DNA of 64,000 nucleotides from Lingula anatina (lineage: Eukaryota > Brachiopoda > Lingulata > Lingulida > Lingulidae): assembly GCF_001039355.2 (NCBI RefSeq), contig NW_019776045.1, positions 37,684 to 101,683 on the forward strand. Direction: 5' to 3'. The position numbers and the translations under genes were made by a program. Position 1 is the stretch's first letter; every line of letters begins with the position of its first letter. Shown here piece after piece: positions 21,101 to 31,750 of this stretch. Under the pieces are notes generated by a model. That model made no database searches. It saw only the letters and a program-made list of their open reading frames with translations, and had not been told where the DNA came from.

Positions 21101-23486
21101 TAGATCTATCCTGCTAGTGTGATAGGTTTGTGGGAACCCAGTCTTATTTTCTTATGTTTTCATCTCCAGATGTATGTCAGTGGTGGGATAGAAGGTAACA
21201 GTGATGTTGGAACAGACAAGGTGCAAGTGTATGATCCAGAGACCAACAGGTGGAGTACAGTCAACAAAATGTTGACAGGTTGGTGCTGCGATGAACTTTT
21301 GATGAAGTTTTGATTTGTCTGTCTAAAATAATGACATGTTTGGAAATATTAACCCTAATGCTTACAATAAATAAAATATACTGGGGACAATAAAGAATGA
21401 AACCAATGGGCAAACAAGGAGATAAGTAAACCAACTAATGACTGAATGAAAATTCATTGATGAAAAAGACCTTTTTACAATCAATAACTTTTGAAGATAA
21501 TATGTGAAACATAATAGATGTGCCATGTTCCCTAGTACTTGATAACAAAATGATATAAATGCTTCATAAATGAAAATTATCAAATACAAGCCGAAAAACT
21601 TTCAAACCATTAGCTTATGGCCAACCTGGACATAGGCCTTCATCAGACTGATGTGAGCAGATGTTGTTACTCACTGACCGCTAGGTGGTATAGCGACCAG
21701 GACCTTCTTATGAATGTCAGCTGACGGTATGAAAGTTTTTGTCTTGTGTTTGATAATTTTCATCCAACTACCAAGCTAATGGTCATTTTTGCTGATATAA
21801 ATGCTTTGCAGGCAGGTTGGGCCATACAATGACCAAGGTTGGAGACAGGCTTATAGTGTGTGGGGGTCGTTTGGATGATCAATCCCCCAGGTGCCTGATC
21901 ACAGTGGAAGCTTACAGCCCTAGTACTAACCAGTGGACTTATATTTCACCACTCAGAAATGATACAAGTTATATGGCAGCTGTTGGTGAGTGGCAGCCAT
22001 GCCCTCCTCTCTCTCTCTCTCTCTCTCTCATTCAAAACTTCAGTGATTGGACTCTTAAGAATTTATATAGGGCCAAAGCAGATTAATAATTTGGCCTAAA
22101 AGTTAAGTTAGACTTATGGTCTAAAATTATTTTGGGAAAATGGTACTTGGTGAAAGTCTCTAGAATCCATATCAGAATTTTGTGGCTTTCTACCCAGAAT
22201 CTTTTTGACTAACTGTGAGAGACATGCATATCAAGTACACAGGCCCTTGTTCACATTTCAGTGCTGGAGGAAAAGCTGCTGATTCTTGGAGGTGTTAACT
22301 CTGTACAGGATCACCTTCAGTCCATCCAACAGTATGACCCAGAGCTGGACAAGTGGACACTGTACGGTTCCTTACCAACACCTTTAGGGAGTAAGTATGA
22401 CTAGGTTCCCATACCTAGATCAGTCTAACAGGATCGATCCATCTCCAAGGTTTTTTTTTTTTCTTTTTTTTTTTTTTTTTGGCTAAATTGTTTTCAGCCT
22501 AAGTGGCTTAGATGTCTGACAGGCCTACTGAAGCTGCTAAACAATAATTAATTACCCGCTAGCAACTTAGTAGGCGTGACAAACATCTTAGCTGTTTAAG
22601 TTGATTGCAGTTTAGGGAGAATCCCCTTTGAGATAGATCAATCCACAGTTAGGACGATAGGGTCTGGGAATAGTCCCTATCACTCCATACTTATTGCTTT
22701 AGAATGCATGGTTACTCTCACAATGTCCCAAGCAGAATGCACCCGAGCAAACATGCATGTGCATGAATTCACATGCACATACAAAATGGGATACACACAT
22801 ACATGCAAGGATACTCGAACACAAACAGGGACACAAGTGAGCATGGATGTGCACACACAAAGCTACTCAAACAAAGAAGCATTTGCACGTACACGTGCAA
22901 ACACATATGCACACATGTTCACACAGCACGACAGTGACCAAGAATACTCTGATTTTGGTCTACTATTCTCCAGGCTTTGGTTGTTGTGCACTTACTGTGA
23001 AAATGACAGAGAATGGCCAGGAGGACACTGACAGTGTAATGGATGCTTATAATGTGTGGCCAAGGTAAGTAGAGACAGACAGACTGATTTCTTAGTAAAT
23101 ATGGAAGAATTTGATTTAACTTTTTATATTATCCCCACAATTTTGTTATATATTGTCATTTTCTACAAAAAATGAGAACTCTTGGTTATAGCTTTTTGTA
23201 GAGCTTGTCAAGCACAACACTGGAGGTAGTGTCCCTTTTTTTTTTTTTTCCATACGAATGCGCTTACTACAGCTGGTGCTACAATACCCAGAGGTGGTAT
23301 CGCCTCTCTGATTATCTAGTCAGTATCTTTAGAGTTAAATCATTTATTTCAAAAACAATGTAACGTGATGTTCAAAGGGTAATTGTTTTCTCATTTTTTT
23401 CCAGTGGCTCAGAACCAGGAAGTGATGAGGAGGATCATGAGGTCCAGGATGCTATAGCTGTCTTAAACCTTCAGAATGGACTTTAG
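18197..23486 (+). CDS. BTB-BACK-kelch protein (kelch-like, KLHL)
   Basis: Eight coding exons: 18197-18313, 19136-20189, 20496-20641, 21170-21278, 21812-21985, 22262-22390, 22974-23064 and 23405-23486. They chain in phase to 1902 bases (633 residues), normal for the family. Exon 1 and the start of exon 2 form the BTB domain (RLLCDYVLKVNEEKFE, then VHKVVLAGCSDYFRALFTHGM). A BACK domain follows to about residue 240. Kelch repeats start near residue 270 (LVQIGG) and continue as FLYVAGGMGHD, MYVSGGIEGNSD, LIVCGGRLDDQ and LLILGGVNSVQ, each with a following tyrosine/tryptophan blade (YDPETNRW, YSPSTNQW, YDPELDKW). The C-terminus is acidic. Such proteins are substrate adaptors for Cullin-3 ubiquitin ligases. 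The end region (WTLYGSLPTPLGSFGCCALTV) resembles the KLHL9/13/26 group from memory, but I do not assign an orthologue. The open frame of exon 2 runs 38 bases into intron 2; splicing at 20189 is preferred because it links to the next blade. Confidence 0.93.
18725..18973. mobile_element. 249-bp MITE (family C) in kelch-like intron 1
   Basis: Long terminal inverted repeats of about 50 bases. The left end contains CCATTCAGAATGAGGAGGGA then ACTAGTCTGAAGGTCAAATA. The reverse complement of the right end contains CCATTCAGAATAGGGGACTA then ATAGTCTGAGGGTCAAATAT. GGGGCC/GGCCCC ends next to TAA/TTTA suggest a PIF/Harbinger-type MITE (inference). No coding capacity. Confidence 0.8.
20930..21120. mobile_element. 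MITE family A, copy 3, in kelch-like intron 3
   Basis: Left end ACTAGCAGGATCGATCTATC and the reverse complement of the right end ACTAGCAGGATAGATCTAAC match at 18 of 20 positions. An inner palindromic core around CAGCTTAAGTGTGCATGACAG and CCGCTTAAACTGAATGCAAT could fold back. Non-coding. Confidence 0.8.
21570..21762. mobile_element. 193-bp MITE (family D) in kelch-like intron 4
   Basis: Termini ATGAAAATTATCAAATACAA and, reverse complemented, ATGAAAATTATCAAACACAA are almost identical; similarity extends about 32 bases into an ACTTTCA end. The interior reads GGACATAGGCCTTCATCAGA, a phrase common in invertebrate short elements. It ends about 50 bases before exon 5. Confidence 0.8.
22007..22029. 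repeat. (CT)n microsatellite in kelch-like intron 5
   Basis: About eleven CT dinucleotides start 22 bases after the exon 5 donor. Confidence 0.9.
22425..22670. mobile_element. MITE family A, copy 4, in kelch-like intron 6
   Basis: Left end GTCTAACAGGATCGATCCAT and right end GAGATAGATCAATCCACAGT are inverted relative to each other, with outer similarity continuing into a TTCCCATACC/GGTCTGGGAATA pair. The core carries a long T tract (22450-22480), CTTAGATGTCTGACAGGCC and its near-complement GTGACAAACATCTTAGC. Confidence 0.75.
22740..22930. repeat. CA/ACAT-rich low-complexity tract in kelch-like intron 6
   Basis: An irregular CACA/CATGCA-rich stretch. The ORFs read through it (rich in His, Thr and Cys) are composition artefacts. 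It ends about 45 bases before exon 7. Confidence 0.75.
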
Positions 23487-24520
23487 CCATAATCACACAC
23501 AGAGACAACCCTCCAGCAGAGTAAAAATATCACCATTAGAGAACAGTTTAGTCCAGTCTATGGTGACTTACCACTGCCACAAATGTTTTGCTGGGAGACT
23601 AAAGATAAACTCTTTAATTTTTCATAATTTAGAATGACAAAAAATGAATAATTTACTTTTCAATTTTCTATAATTGAAAAGTAAAGTAAAAACAAAGTTG
23701 AAAAAGAGAACATAATTTTAAGTTAGAAATGATTTAAAAACTCCTTGGAAAGTTATTTTGATATTGCACATAAAAAGTAAAATTCATTTCAATGTGTTAA
23801 GTATATTAAGATCAAAAGCAGCCAATTGCTATCATGATATCCCATTGTGCTTTGTTATTTGACTGCCCCCCTCGCCCCAAGAATGTTTCCATGCATGCAT
23901 AGTGAAGTTTCGAAAGTAGAAAGTATGTGAGTACGCAATGGTTTTTGTGTCATAAATATATGTCAGTGACATATATACTCATTAATATGTGTCCATCACG
24001 TAATCATAGTTTAGGTAGTTTATTCAATTATTGACCTTTGTTGAGGTCACCTCTTGGCTAATTTCAACCATGAGCAGGGACAATTGGCTGATGTTTGAAT
24101 TTCCTTCGTGAAAAAGGTAAGCACAAAAGATAAGTCCCCGTCTTTTCCCTTTGCTTTTCTGGACCATTCCATTCTCACTTACTCGGAAACACAGGATAAC
24201 ACTTCTACTGGGGTTATAAATTTCATGTTTCTCCTTCAATTCCTAGACTATCAGATAAGTATGTTTTGCACTACTCTGATCAGCACATGAAATTATTTTT
24301 TAAGAGAACTAAATTTTTCCTGACTGGCACTTCAAATGGTGTTTAGCTATTAAGCAAACAAGACCTGCAAATCTGGCCATTGATAAAACCGCATGTGAAT
24401 ACTGGTCTTCTTACCACCTGATGACAACATAGAGGAGCTTGGGAGGTGTGACACCAACATCACAATATCTCCTTATAAGACTTTGGGCCTTGTTGTCCAG
24501 ACTATGTTGTTTCTTCTGCT
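23487..24520. other. Kelch-like 3' flank, no gene seen
   Basis: AT-rich sequence containing the untranslated region of the kelch-like gene, with a palindromic AATTTACTTTTCAATTTTC / GAAAAGTAAAG fold-back at 23648-23692. No exon could be supported. Confidence 0.5.
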
Positions 24521-24529
24521 GACTCTGTG

Positions 24530-26390
24530 TCTTTAGGGGTGAGAGGTCTCAGCAGCTCCTCAGCTAGTTCCCTCAGCTGCTCAATCAACACCTTCTCTGT
24601 CACACTGTTCAATACCTCTTCTGCAAGAGACATGGGATGTGGTTGCTCTGCTTCCTCCACAACATGCCAACCATCAGATCATCTGCAAAGCCCTCATCCT
24701 CCTCTTTTATTTCCTCAACATTCCCTTGAGGAGACTCTCCATCTGCTCAGGGGATGGGTCTTGCAGTGGCTCCCCAGTCTGACTGAGTAGATACTTTACT
24801 CCTATGAGTTCACCTTGAAAGAAATTATAACTCTAGGTATATATTCTTCAAATCCTTCCAAACACATATTAACCAGTTGCATTACTTAAAAGGCTAGAAT
24901 TTTTTTTCAAGATACTTTAATTTTTTTTCGTGTAAGATGACTGAACTTCATTTTATTCCTGTGGCAAAGTTTAACCAAGTATACTTTGCCTGAATATTTT
25001 CCTGGTGGTGGAAAATGTGGGGTAATTTCCTTCCCAAGTACCGTTTCTGCAAGCAAGTTATTTCCAATTGCTAACTTAGGTTTGTCGCATCGGAACTGCA
25101 CTGATGGGATCTCAGCCAGAGAAGCTGTCGCCCTATCTCTGTTCCATCAGTAAATTTCTTCTAAAAGATAAGCCTGGAAGTTAAACGCATTTGCACTGGT
25201 ACCTGTAATACAAACTGTCACATAACTTTGTTTTACAGTTTTTTTTTTTTTTTTCAATAGGAAGTGAAAAGTGAAAAAAATTATATAGTTTAATCAAAAT
25301 ATAAGCATGTTATAACTAGTTTAGAAAAAAATACTCACATTTAAATAAATGTCCTATTTTCAACTTAACAGTTACTCTATAAATTCATTATGACAATTTA
25401 TCAAAATTCTCAACTTCAGTTACACTTTATATGAAGATTAACATACATGGATAATCATGTATAATTGACTTGCCTGGAATGAATCTGTTCAGGTGTAAGT
25501 GGAATGATTCTAGGCTGGTGGATCCTGTGGCACACCTGTAATTCTTTAGAATCAATCCACCCTTCTTAACACTCCTACACACTTGGTAGAGCTGCACATC
25601 TTGAGGGTCCTGGATGCACTTAACATGGCTTTCTGGACCTTCCAGTGCTTGACAAATCTTCTGGCAGGTGCTTTGAGTGAAAACTTGTCAAAAACACAGC
25701 ATCAAAACACAAGGGTAAAAAAAATCAACTCAAAACATCATACAACTGCACTCTCTGGTTGCTCTTTGATGTGTTCAACTCTAAATAAACTCGTTCTGTC
25801 AAGACATCGAATGTCTCTCATGAGAAATCCTCTTGAAGAGGCCAAGTGGACTTTCCGTTCTTTTCAACCATGAAACTTAAGCGGACTAACCGCATTTCCT
25901 CATCCACTTCACGCACCTGCGCAATGTACTGCCCCCCTTCCCAATGCAAACGGAAGAGGTCATTCACCTCGACATTTTCATTGCAAAATGCAGTATTCAA
26001 CTGCTCTTGGACAGAGACTGGGGTCTCAGGGTCCACGATTTGCATGAGAGGGACAATGTGGTTGGCCACCCAGTGTCTAGCTGTCATGTGTCCTCTGATG
26101 CCACCCAGTGTCTAGCTGTCATGTGTCCTCTGATGTCCATGTAATGTGAATGTTTTGCTGCTTGGAATGTTGTGCTGTCAAAGTTCTGTTAAATAACTCG
26201 TGATACCACCCAAACACAGGGTAGACTGAGTGGACATGACAGGTGAAGATGGAAGCCAACTCCCACAAGCCCATTGGGGTGCTTGGATGTCTTCGTTCTT
26301 AAAAATTTCAGCGATCTCCTCACAAGATGGCTCCATTTCTTGTGGCATTGAGTGGGAAGAGATCTTGGCAATATCTGCAGCAACTTGATC
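24530..26390 (-). pseudogene. Unnamed multicopy gene family, copy 1 (GSTSLESFHLHLNRFIPG motif), degenerate
   Basis: Minus-strand blocks in order: a block at 26210-25818 with FQAAKHSHYMDIRGHMTARHW and an acidic-to-aromatic stretch LFRLHWEGGQY; a block at 25690-25474 with DPQDVQLYQVCRSVKKGG and GSTSLESFHLHLNRFIPG; then 25202-24907 with GTSANAFNFQAYLLE, WNRDRATASLAEIPSVQFRC and LGKEITPHFPPPGKYSGK. A final block near 24650-24530 is helical and acidic. The intron 25473-25203 has a GC donor (CCAG|GCAAGT). An in-frame TGA lies at 25147-25149, and a 35-base tandem duplication (26065-26134) breaks the first block. From memory the GSTSLESFHLHLNRF phrase occurs in repeated, uncharacterised proteins of fish and invertebrates. 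The function is unknown and a transposon origin is inference. Confidence 0.6.
26065..26134. repeat. Perfect 35-bp tandem duplication
   Basis: The 35 bases at 26065-26099 are repeated exactly at 26100-26134. Because 35 is not a multiple of three it shifts the reading frame of the overlapping minus-strand gene relic. Confidence 0.95.
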
Positions 26391-26557
26391 TGTGAGAAAA
26401 GTTTTTTAAAATTAATAAATAAACGATCAAATTCTCCTAGTTACAAGACTTTTATACAGTTAAGTGAAATCAGTGATGGCTTCTGTGAGAAAATACCGTA
26501 CTAACCCCCCTCTCTCTCTCTCTTCTCTAAGATTAAAAAAAAAAAAACAATAACTTT

Positions 26558-27035
26558 CCCATTTACTCATGCCACAACACAAATGTTTCACTTGTAACTC
26601 TTTTTTTATACCACAGAATGTGTCATTAGAAAAAAAAATCATTTGTATATGCTGAAACAAGTTGCACTGATTCATTGGACTGCATACAACAGGTAAATCT
26701 GGCTGCCCCCCCCCCCCACACACACACATATAANGTGCAACCGGGCCCTGGCTACTAAGAAAACCCCGTCTAGAGGTTTGTCTTCTTTCCACCTTCAGCA
26801 CAGCACCCACTGTCTACATAGAGGAAGTTGTGATGCCAGCATGACAATATATGAGGCATTTACTCATGCCACAACACAAATTTTTAACTTGTAATTTTTT
26901 TTTTATACCACAGAATGTGTCATTAGAAAAAAAAATCATTTGTATATGCTGAAACAAGTTGCTCTGATTCATTGGACTGCATACAACAGGTAAATCTGGC
27001 TATCCCCCCCCCCCCTCACACACACACACATAACT
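26558..27035. other. Near-duplicate sequence across the single N at 26734
   Basis: 26558-26733 and 26858-27035 share about 95 percent identity (CATTTACTCATGCCACAACA through a poly-C and a CA repeat). The first copy ends at the N. This looks like two allelic or overlapping contig ends placed in series. Confidence 0.7.
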
Positions 27036-27039
27036 AATT

Positions 27040-29200
27040 TAAATACTAAGTAACTATGCCTCAAAACAAATAATATTTTTTCATGCAACATATATATATG
27101 CATAAACTTTAGAACAGCAATTTATTTTATAAATTTGACGATGGACACTTTGCCAATGGTTATCTGCACTCATCCTTTATCTTTGGACAAAAAATAGAGC
27201 ATGGAACAAATTCTCAACAAAATTTTCCCTAAGGGTTCCTGCTTCTCGTCTTGCTGCCAGTTGTACTTCAGTAAGTGGACAGCTTCTGTAGCTTGTTATA
27301 TTCCCTGTATGTGACGTCGTCCTTCATTTTTTCTCGAAACTGCTTACACTTCTCCTTATACTTCTTGCTCTCATTTTCTTTGTCATCTGCTGACAGTTAA
27401 GCAAAACACGTAGCCCTGAAAAACAGTCCGATACACTGCAATTTTTTGTTGACACCAAGGTCTAGATACATAACAATGTGAAGAACACAGCTGAAGTTTG
27501 GTTGTTACGTCGGACATACACAACGAGTATGTCTTGTTTATTCATAACAACCAACCCAGAAATGCTGCCGATATCGGCTCCCTGTGCATAGAATTTCAAA
27601 TAAATCAACCACTGAAAAAGCGATCACTTAGTTAACCATTTCACCCAAAGCCAATCTGTCAAAAGATATTAAAATACATAAAATTGTCATTTAAAAGGTC
27701 GGTTGTTACTCAGACATACCACGCGAGTATGTCCTCAATCAGAAGGTAAGTAGCAAAATTAAATTCTGCTCAGCTCATAGACGAAGATGGACCGCGTGGT
27801 TCAATTTCCGTGTGAATACATTTGTTTTATTACCATAATAACCGTCGCATAGTCCGTACTCCCTACTTTGGTTAAATTTGGAGTTTGGTGGTTATGCTGA
27901 GTTCGGTTGTTACATTTCAAGACTAGCTGACAACCGCGGACATACACACAAACTTACCTTCCCTCCGGCTACTCGCAATCTTTAAATTTCAATGCAGGCT
28001 ACACGCTTACATTTGGGGGCCCCAGGTTTCATCAAAAACGTGGATTGGAGTTGTCTCGAACCATGCAGCCTGAATTTTTGCGAAAGTTCGGTTGTTACTA
28101 CGGTTTGTCCACACATTTTCTTCTTTAATGGAATACCTGACACAAATTTTTAAATGACCAGTCACACATGTATCAGCCATACTGGTGGCTGCATTCAGGA
28201 ATGATCGTTGAGACACAGGGTGCATGGAACGACGTTTTGTCACAGCCTCATATGACTTAAATGCACTGTGAGTTGAATATTTTAGAAGGAAACATAAGAA
28301 AATCATCTTTTGCTTTTTACTTTCTTTTAATTTGCAAACCATGGCATTTACATATACTTATTATACATCATGTAGCTGAGTATGTCAGCTCTATGAATAT
28401 ATACATACCAATGTCACACATTTCATTTGTTACAGGTAATTGACAGGTAAATACAGGTGTATGTAAAAAAAGCACATTTTATATGTTTAAAACTTCAAAT
28501 TGTGATCTGATATCACTTATAAAAGAACAATTCTACTGTAAATATATTCTGCCATTACTTCTTGTTGCTGAAAAATGCAGGTAAAATTACAGGTAAGAGC
28601 ACCATACCTTGCTTCAGAAACCTCCATTTCTGAACACTAAACTTCTCTGTAATACTTCAATATTAACCATGAAAGTATGTTCATATTAAATAAAAACTGC
28701 ACTATAATTGTTGCTCAGATAAACTACTACATAATGATAGATCTATAGAAGTCAAATTGTTAGTTGACTCAGGTTTAAATGCAGGTAAATACAGGTGTGT
28801 CAAAATTGAATTAAAATTAATGTTTGAGTCCACAATTAACCTTTGTTTCTTACTTTAATAAACTAGACACCAACTAGAAGTCAAAAGCCATTGCCATGGG
28901 AAGGTAAATAGTTAATATGAAAACCATGAGTTAAAGTAATGCAGGTAAAATACAGGTGACATACATGCCACAATATCTCTTACTCAATTTATTCAACAAA
29001 TGAAGACTCAAATTCAGCAGAATTGATTCATTAAACCACATTTCTCTGTAATAAGGTGAAGTGAAATCATAATCCAGTAAACATGGCAAAATTTACAGGT
29101 GACGTGACCTGTTTACCTGATAATGTAATCATAAAGCCCACCTGAGCACATCTGTAAATTTTAAAAATAGCTTACTTTGTTTGTGAATGTGATAGGTTTG
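27040..29200. other. Non-coding stretch with recurring short motifs
   Basis: No exon could be supported. TCGGTTGTTAC or GGTTGTTAC occurs at about 27499, 27700, 27903 and 28088. The first two are followed by a hairpin of the form GACATAC-loop-GTATGTC. Further right, CAGGTAAATACAGGTG-like motifs recur near 28436, 28578, 28781, 28942 and 29094, spaced 140-205 bases. A 111-residue ORF (28007-28342, minus) has no recognisable feature. Confidence 0.5.
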
Positions 29201-29204
29201 AAAT

Positions 29205-30020
29205 GGAAGGGAAAAAACGCTTTGGGTTTTATATAATTTTATCAGTGAAGTATTTCAAATGATAACTGTGAATTCAAAATTGCTGTTCTTAAAACTCTTG
29301 TTGGTCCTTTGGACCGACCAAGTCCAATTTTTTTCCTGGTCCAGACAAATTTTCCCGGTCATGACCGATTGGACCGACATTTTCAGCATATCTAAAAAGG
29401 AACCAACTTTTAACACTGTCAGCTTGGAACAACCCCTGTGAGTTGCCTACATTGAATTTGATTAACTTCGACTTCAAACCAAAATAAATAAGTAAATAAA
29501 AACACGTGTTCAGTTCAGTTCCTATAAACCACCTCTTTTACTTGCAGAGCACTCACTTTTCATCTCTCCTCAAACTTTCTCTTTTCTATTCAACTCATAG
29601 TTTTTATTGGCTGAACTGGGCTTTGGGGTTACTCTCTTGCTGGGCTTCGCACCCTCCGTCCACTTCAAAAATGCAGACATGTTTGATCGTAAATCATCCT
29701 CCAAGCAGTGGAGAGTTCCGTAGCTCGGGGAAAACCCCTACATTCGAATGAAACGGATACCACTATTGGCAAGCGTACATTTGTATGTTATTTGTGACAA
29801 GGTGCAATTGACTTTTACCTTTTGTTCAATTAGTAAATGAAAGAAAAACGCTATGCCTTGGATAGAAATTTATTTGTGAAGTTGAGCTATGACTGTAAAT
29901 TCAACATGGCGGCTCTTAAAAATCTGGCCAGTCCTTTGTTCTGACCAAGTCCAATTTTTTACTGGTCCAGACAAATTTTGATGGTCCTGACCGATCAAAC
30001 CGACAGTTTTAGCATGTCTG
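29205..30020. repeat. Diverged direct repeat pair
   Basis: 29205-29400 and 29843-30020 align, sharing GAAAAAACGCT, GACTGTAAATTCAA-like, GACCAAGTCCAATTTTTT, CTGGTCCAGACAAATTTT and GACCGAT-GACCGACA blocks. On the minus strand both keep an NLSGP-containing frame, but no protein family is recognised. The spacing is about 640 bases. Confidence 0.6.
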
Positions 30021-30299
30021 CATTTCATTGTGTTAGCATTAAATGTAGAATATGACACCATTTGGTCAGAGCAGTCCACTCCCCATATAAATCTATTATA
30101 TTCTCTGACTATGGATGGTACTACGATGGGTGTATTTGTGCCTGGGATGTTTCTTCCAGTGCATGTCGTTGCAGCCTGTTGTATTGTGGAAATGAGATGT
30201 ACACCTTTCTGTCATGATATTTGGTGATTAAAAGAGTCCCATTGTTCATTGTAAATTGTTCCCCTTTGCTGACTTAAGTGTTTAAAATTTTATGAGGTA

Positions 30300-31152
30300 C
30301 CCCTTTCCTGTTTGCTCAAAGTTCTTTGCTAGATGATAGAAGCTCATTAGCAGCCAAAAACAATCTTTTGACGTACAGGAAGAGAAAAAAAGAAGAATTT
30401 ACTGTTGAAGTTGTCCAATATTCTGAAAGATCCAGCTGTACGACGATCCCCATAGCGATAGTCATTGCGATGAAAACTTTCATTTCGGCCATTTTTGTTT
30501 TGACCCAGTTTCCGAATCTCGGAAGTTGGCTTTAACGTAGCTTCGTTCTGCTGTAAAAATTCAGTAACATAATTATTTGTCTCCTCTGCCATGGTCTCAT
30601 AGTCGATGTCATCCACAAACAAAGTAAAAATACCCAAAGGAGACGACTGGCCCTCTGGTAAATCAACATGCAAACCAGGTTGCCCAGTAAATGGCATGTT
30701 AACACGAGGTCAATCTCTTTCTTGCCAAATATCACCAGTTTCAGCTTGATCTGATTCATCAGAATCACTTTCCAAATTGCTACCATAATCAGCAATATTA
30801 GAAGGTAGAAAACCTTCAAATTCTTCATCATTCTCATCATCATTTATCACTTCGTTGAAGAAATCTTGATGTTCAGGTAGGAATTCTGCCATTATTAATG
30901 GACTTATGATTCTTCAGAACAAAGACACTTTTACACCAATGCAGAAAACAGTAAATTAAATGTTACTTTATTTTTAATTGGTTGTCTATGACATCAAATG
31001 AACTTATTTGCTATGATTTATGTCATTGGATGGTTATAAATACACTTTGAAATCAGAAGGGTGTGACATATGGGGACCCCGGAATATCCCAGGCCCTGCT
31101 CACAGCGCATAGCCACGCGTTCTGGAATATTCCGGGGTCAGCACTACCAGGG
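30300..31152 (-). pseudogene. piggyBac element A, 5' part (terminal repeat plus transposase N-terminus)
   Basis: The element border is the TTAA at 31153-31156. Inside it the terminal sequence reads (minus) CCCTGGTAGTGCTGACCCCG. The transposase starts at the ATG at 30892 with an acidic N-terminus (MAEFLPEHQDFFNEVINDD) and enters the DDE_Tnp_1_7 domain (FTGQPGLHVDLPEG, then ETNNYVTEFL). A TGA stop at about 30709-30707 interrupts the frame just before this domain, a frameshift follows near 30500, and similarity is lost near 30300. None of the catalytic aspartates is present. It is a dead 5' fragment on the minus strand. Confidence 0.8.
31055..31152. repeat. Terminal/subterminal inverted repeats of piggyBac element A
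   Basis: GGACCCCGGAATATCCCAGG at 31073-31092 and TGGAATATTCCGGGGTCAGC at 31122-31141 face each other, giving a strong hairpin just inside the TTAA border. Confidence 0.7.
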
Positions 31153-31661
31153 TTAATTTCATTCATGTTGCAAGTTTAACCAAGTTTACTTTACCTGTAT
31201 ATTGTCCTGGTGGTGGAAAATGTGGGGTAATTTCCTTCCCAAGTACCTTTTCTGCAAGCAAGTTAGCCCCCATAGCTAACTTAGGTTTGTTGCATTGGAA
31301 CTGCACCCACGTAACCTCAGCCAGAGAAGCTGTAGCCCTATCTCTGTTCCATCAGTAAATTCCTTCCAAAAGATAGGCTTGGAAGTTAAATGCATTTGCA
31401 CTGGTACCTGTAAGGATAAAAAAAAATACAAACTGTCTCTAAACTTTGTTTTACAGAACTTTTTTTTTTCAATAGGAAGTGAATAGTGAAAAAAAATTAT
31501 ACAATTTAATCAAAATATCAGCATTTTATAACTAGTCTGGAAACAAATACTTATGTATAAATAATTGCCCTATTTTCAACTTAACAGTTACTCTATAAAT
31601 GCATTATGACAATTCATCAAAATTCTAAAATTTAGTAACACTTTATATGAAGATAATCATA

Positions 31662-31695
31662 CATACATACATACATACATACAATACATAAATAC
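31662..31695. repeat. (CATA)n microsatellite
   Basis: Six or seven CATA units inside the intron of the gene relic, absent from the paralogue at 25440. Confidence 0.9.
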
Positions 31696-31750
31696 ATTCA
31701 TCAAAATTATCATGTATAATTGACTTGCCTGTTATAAATCTGTTCAGGTG

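Noticed and set aside
22708-23068. ORFs of 73-107 residues in the kelch-like locus
   Set aside because: They run through a CA-rich tract and out-of-frame over exon 7; composition artefacts.
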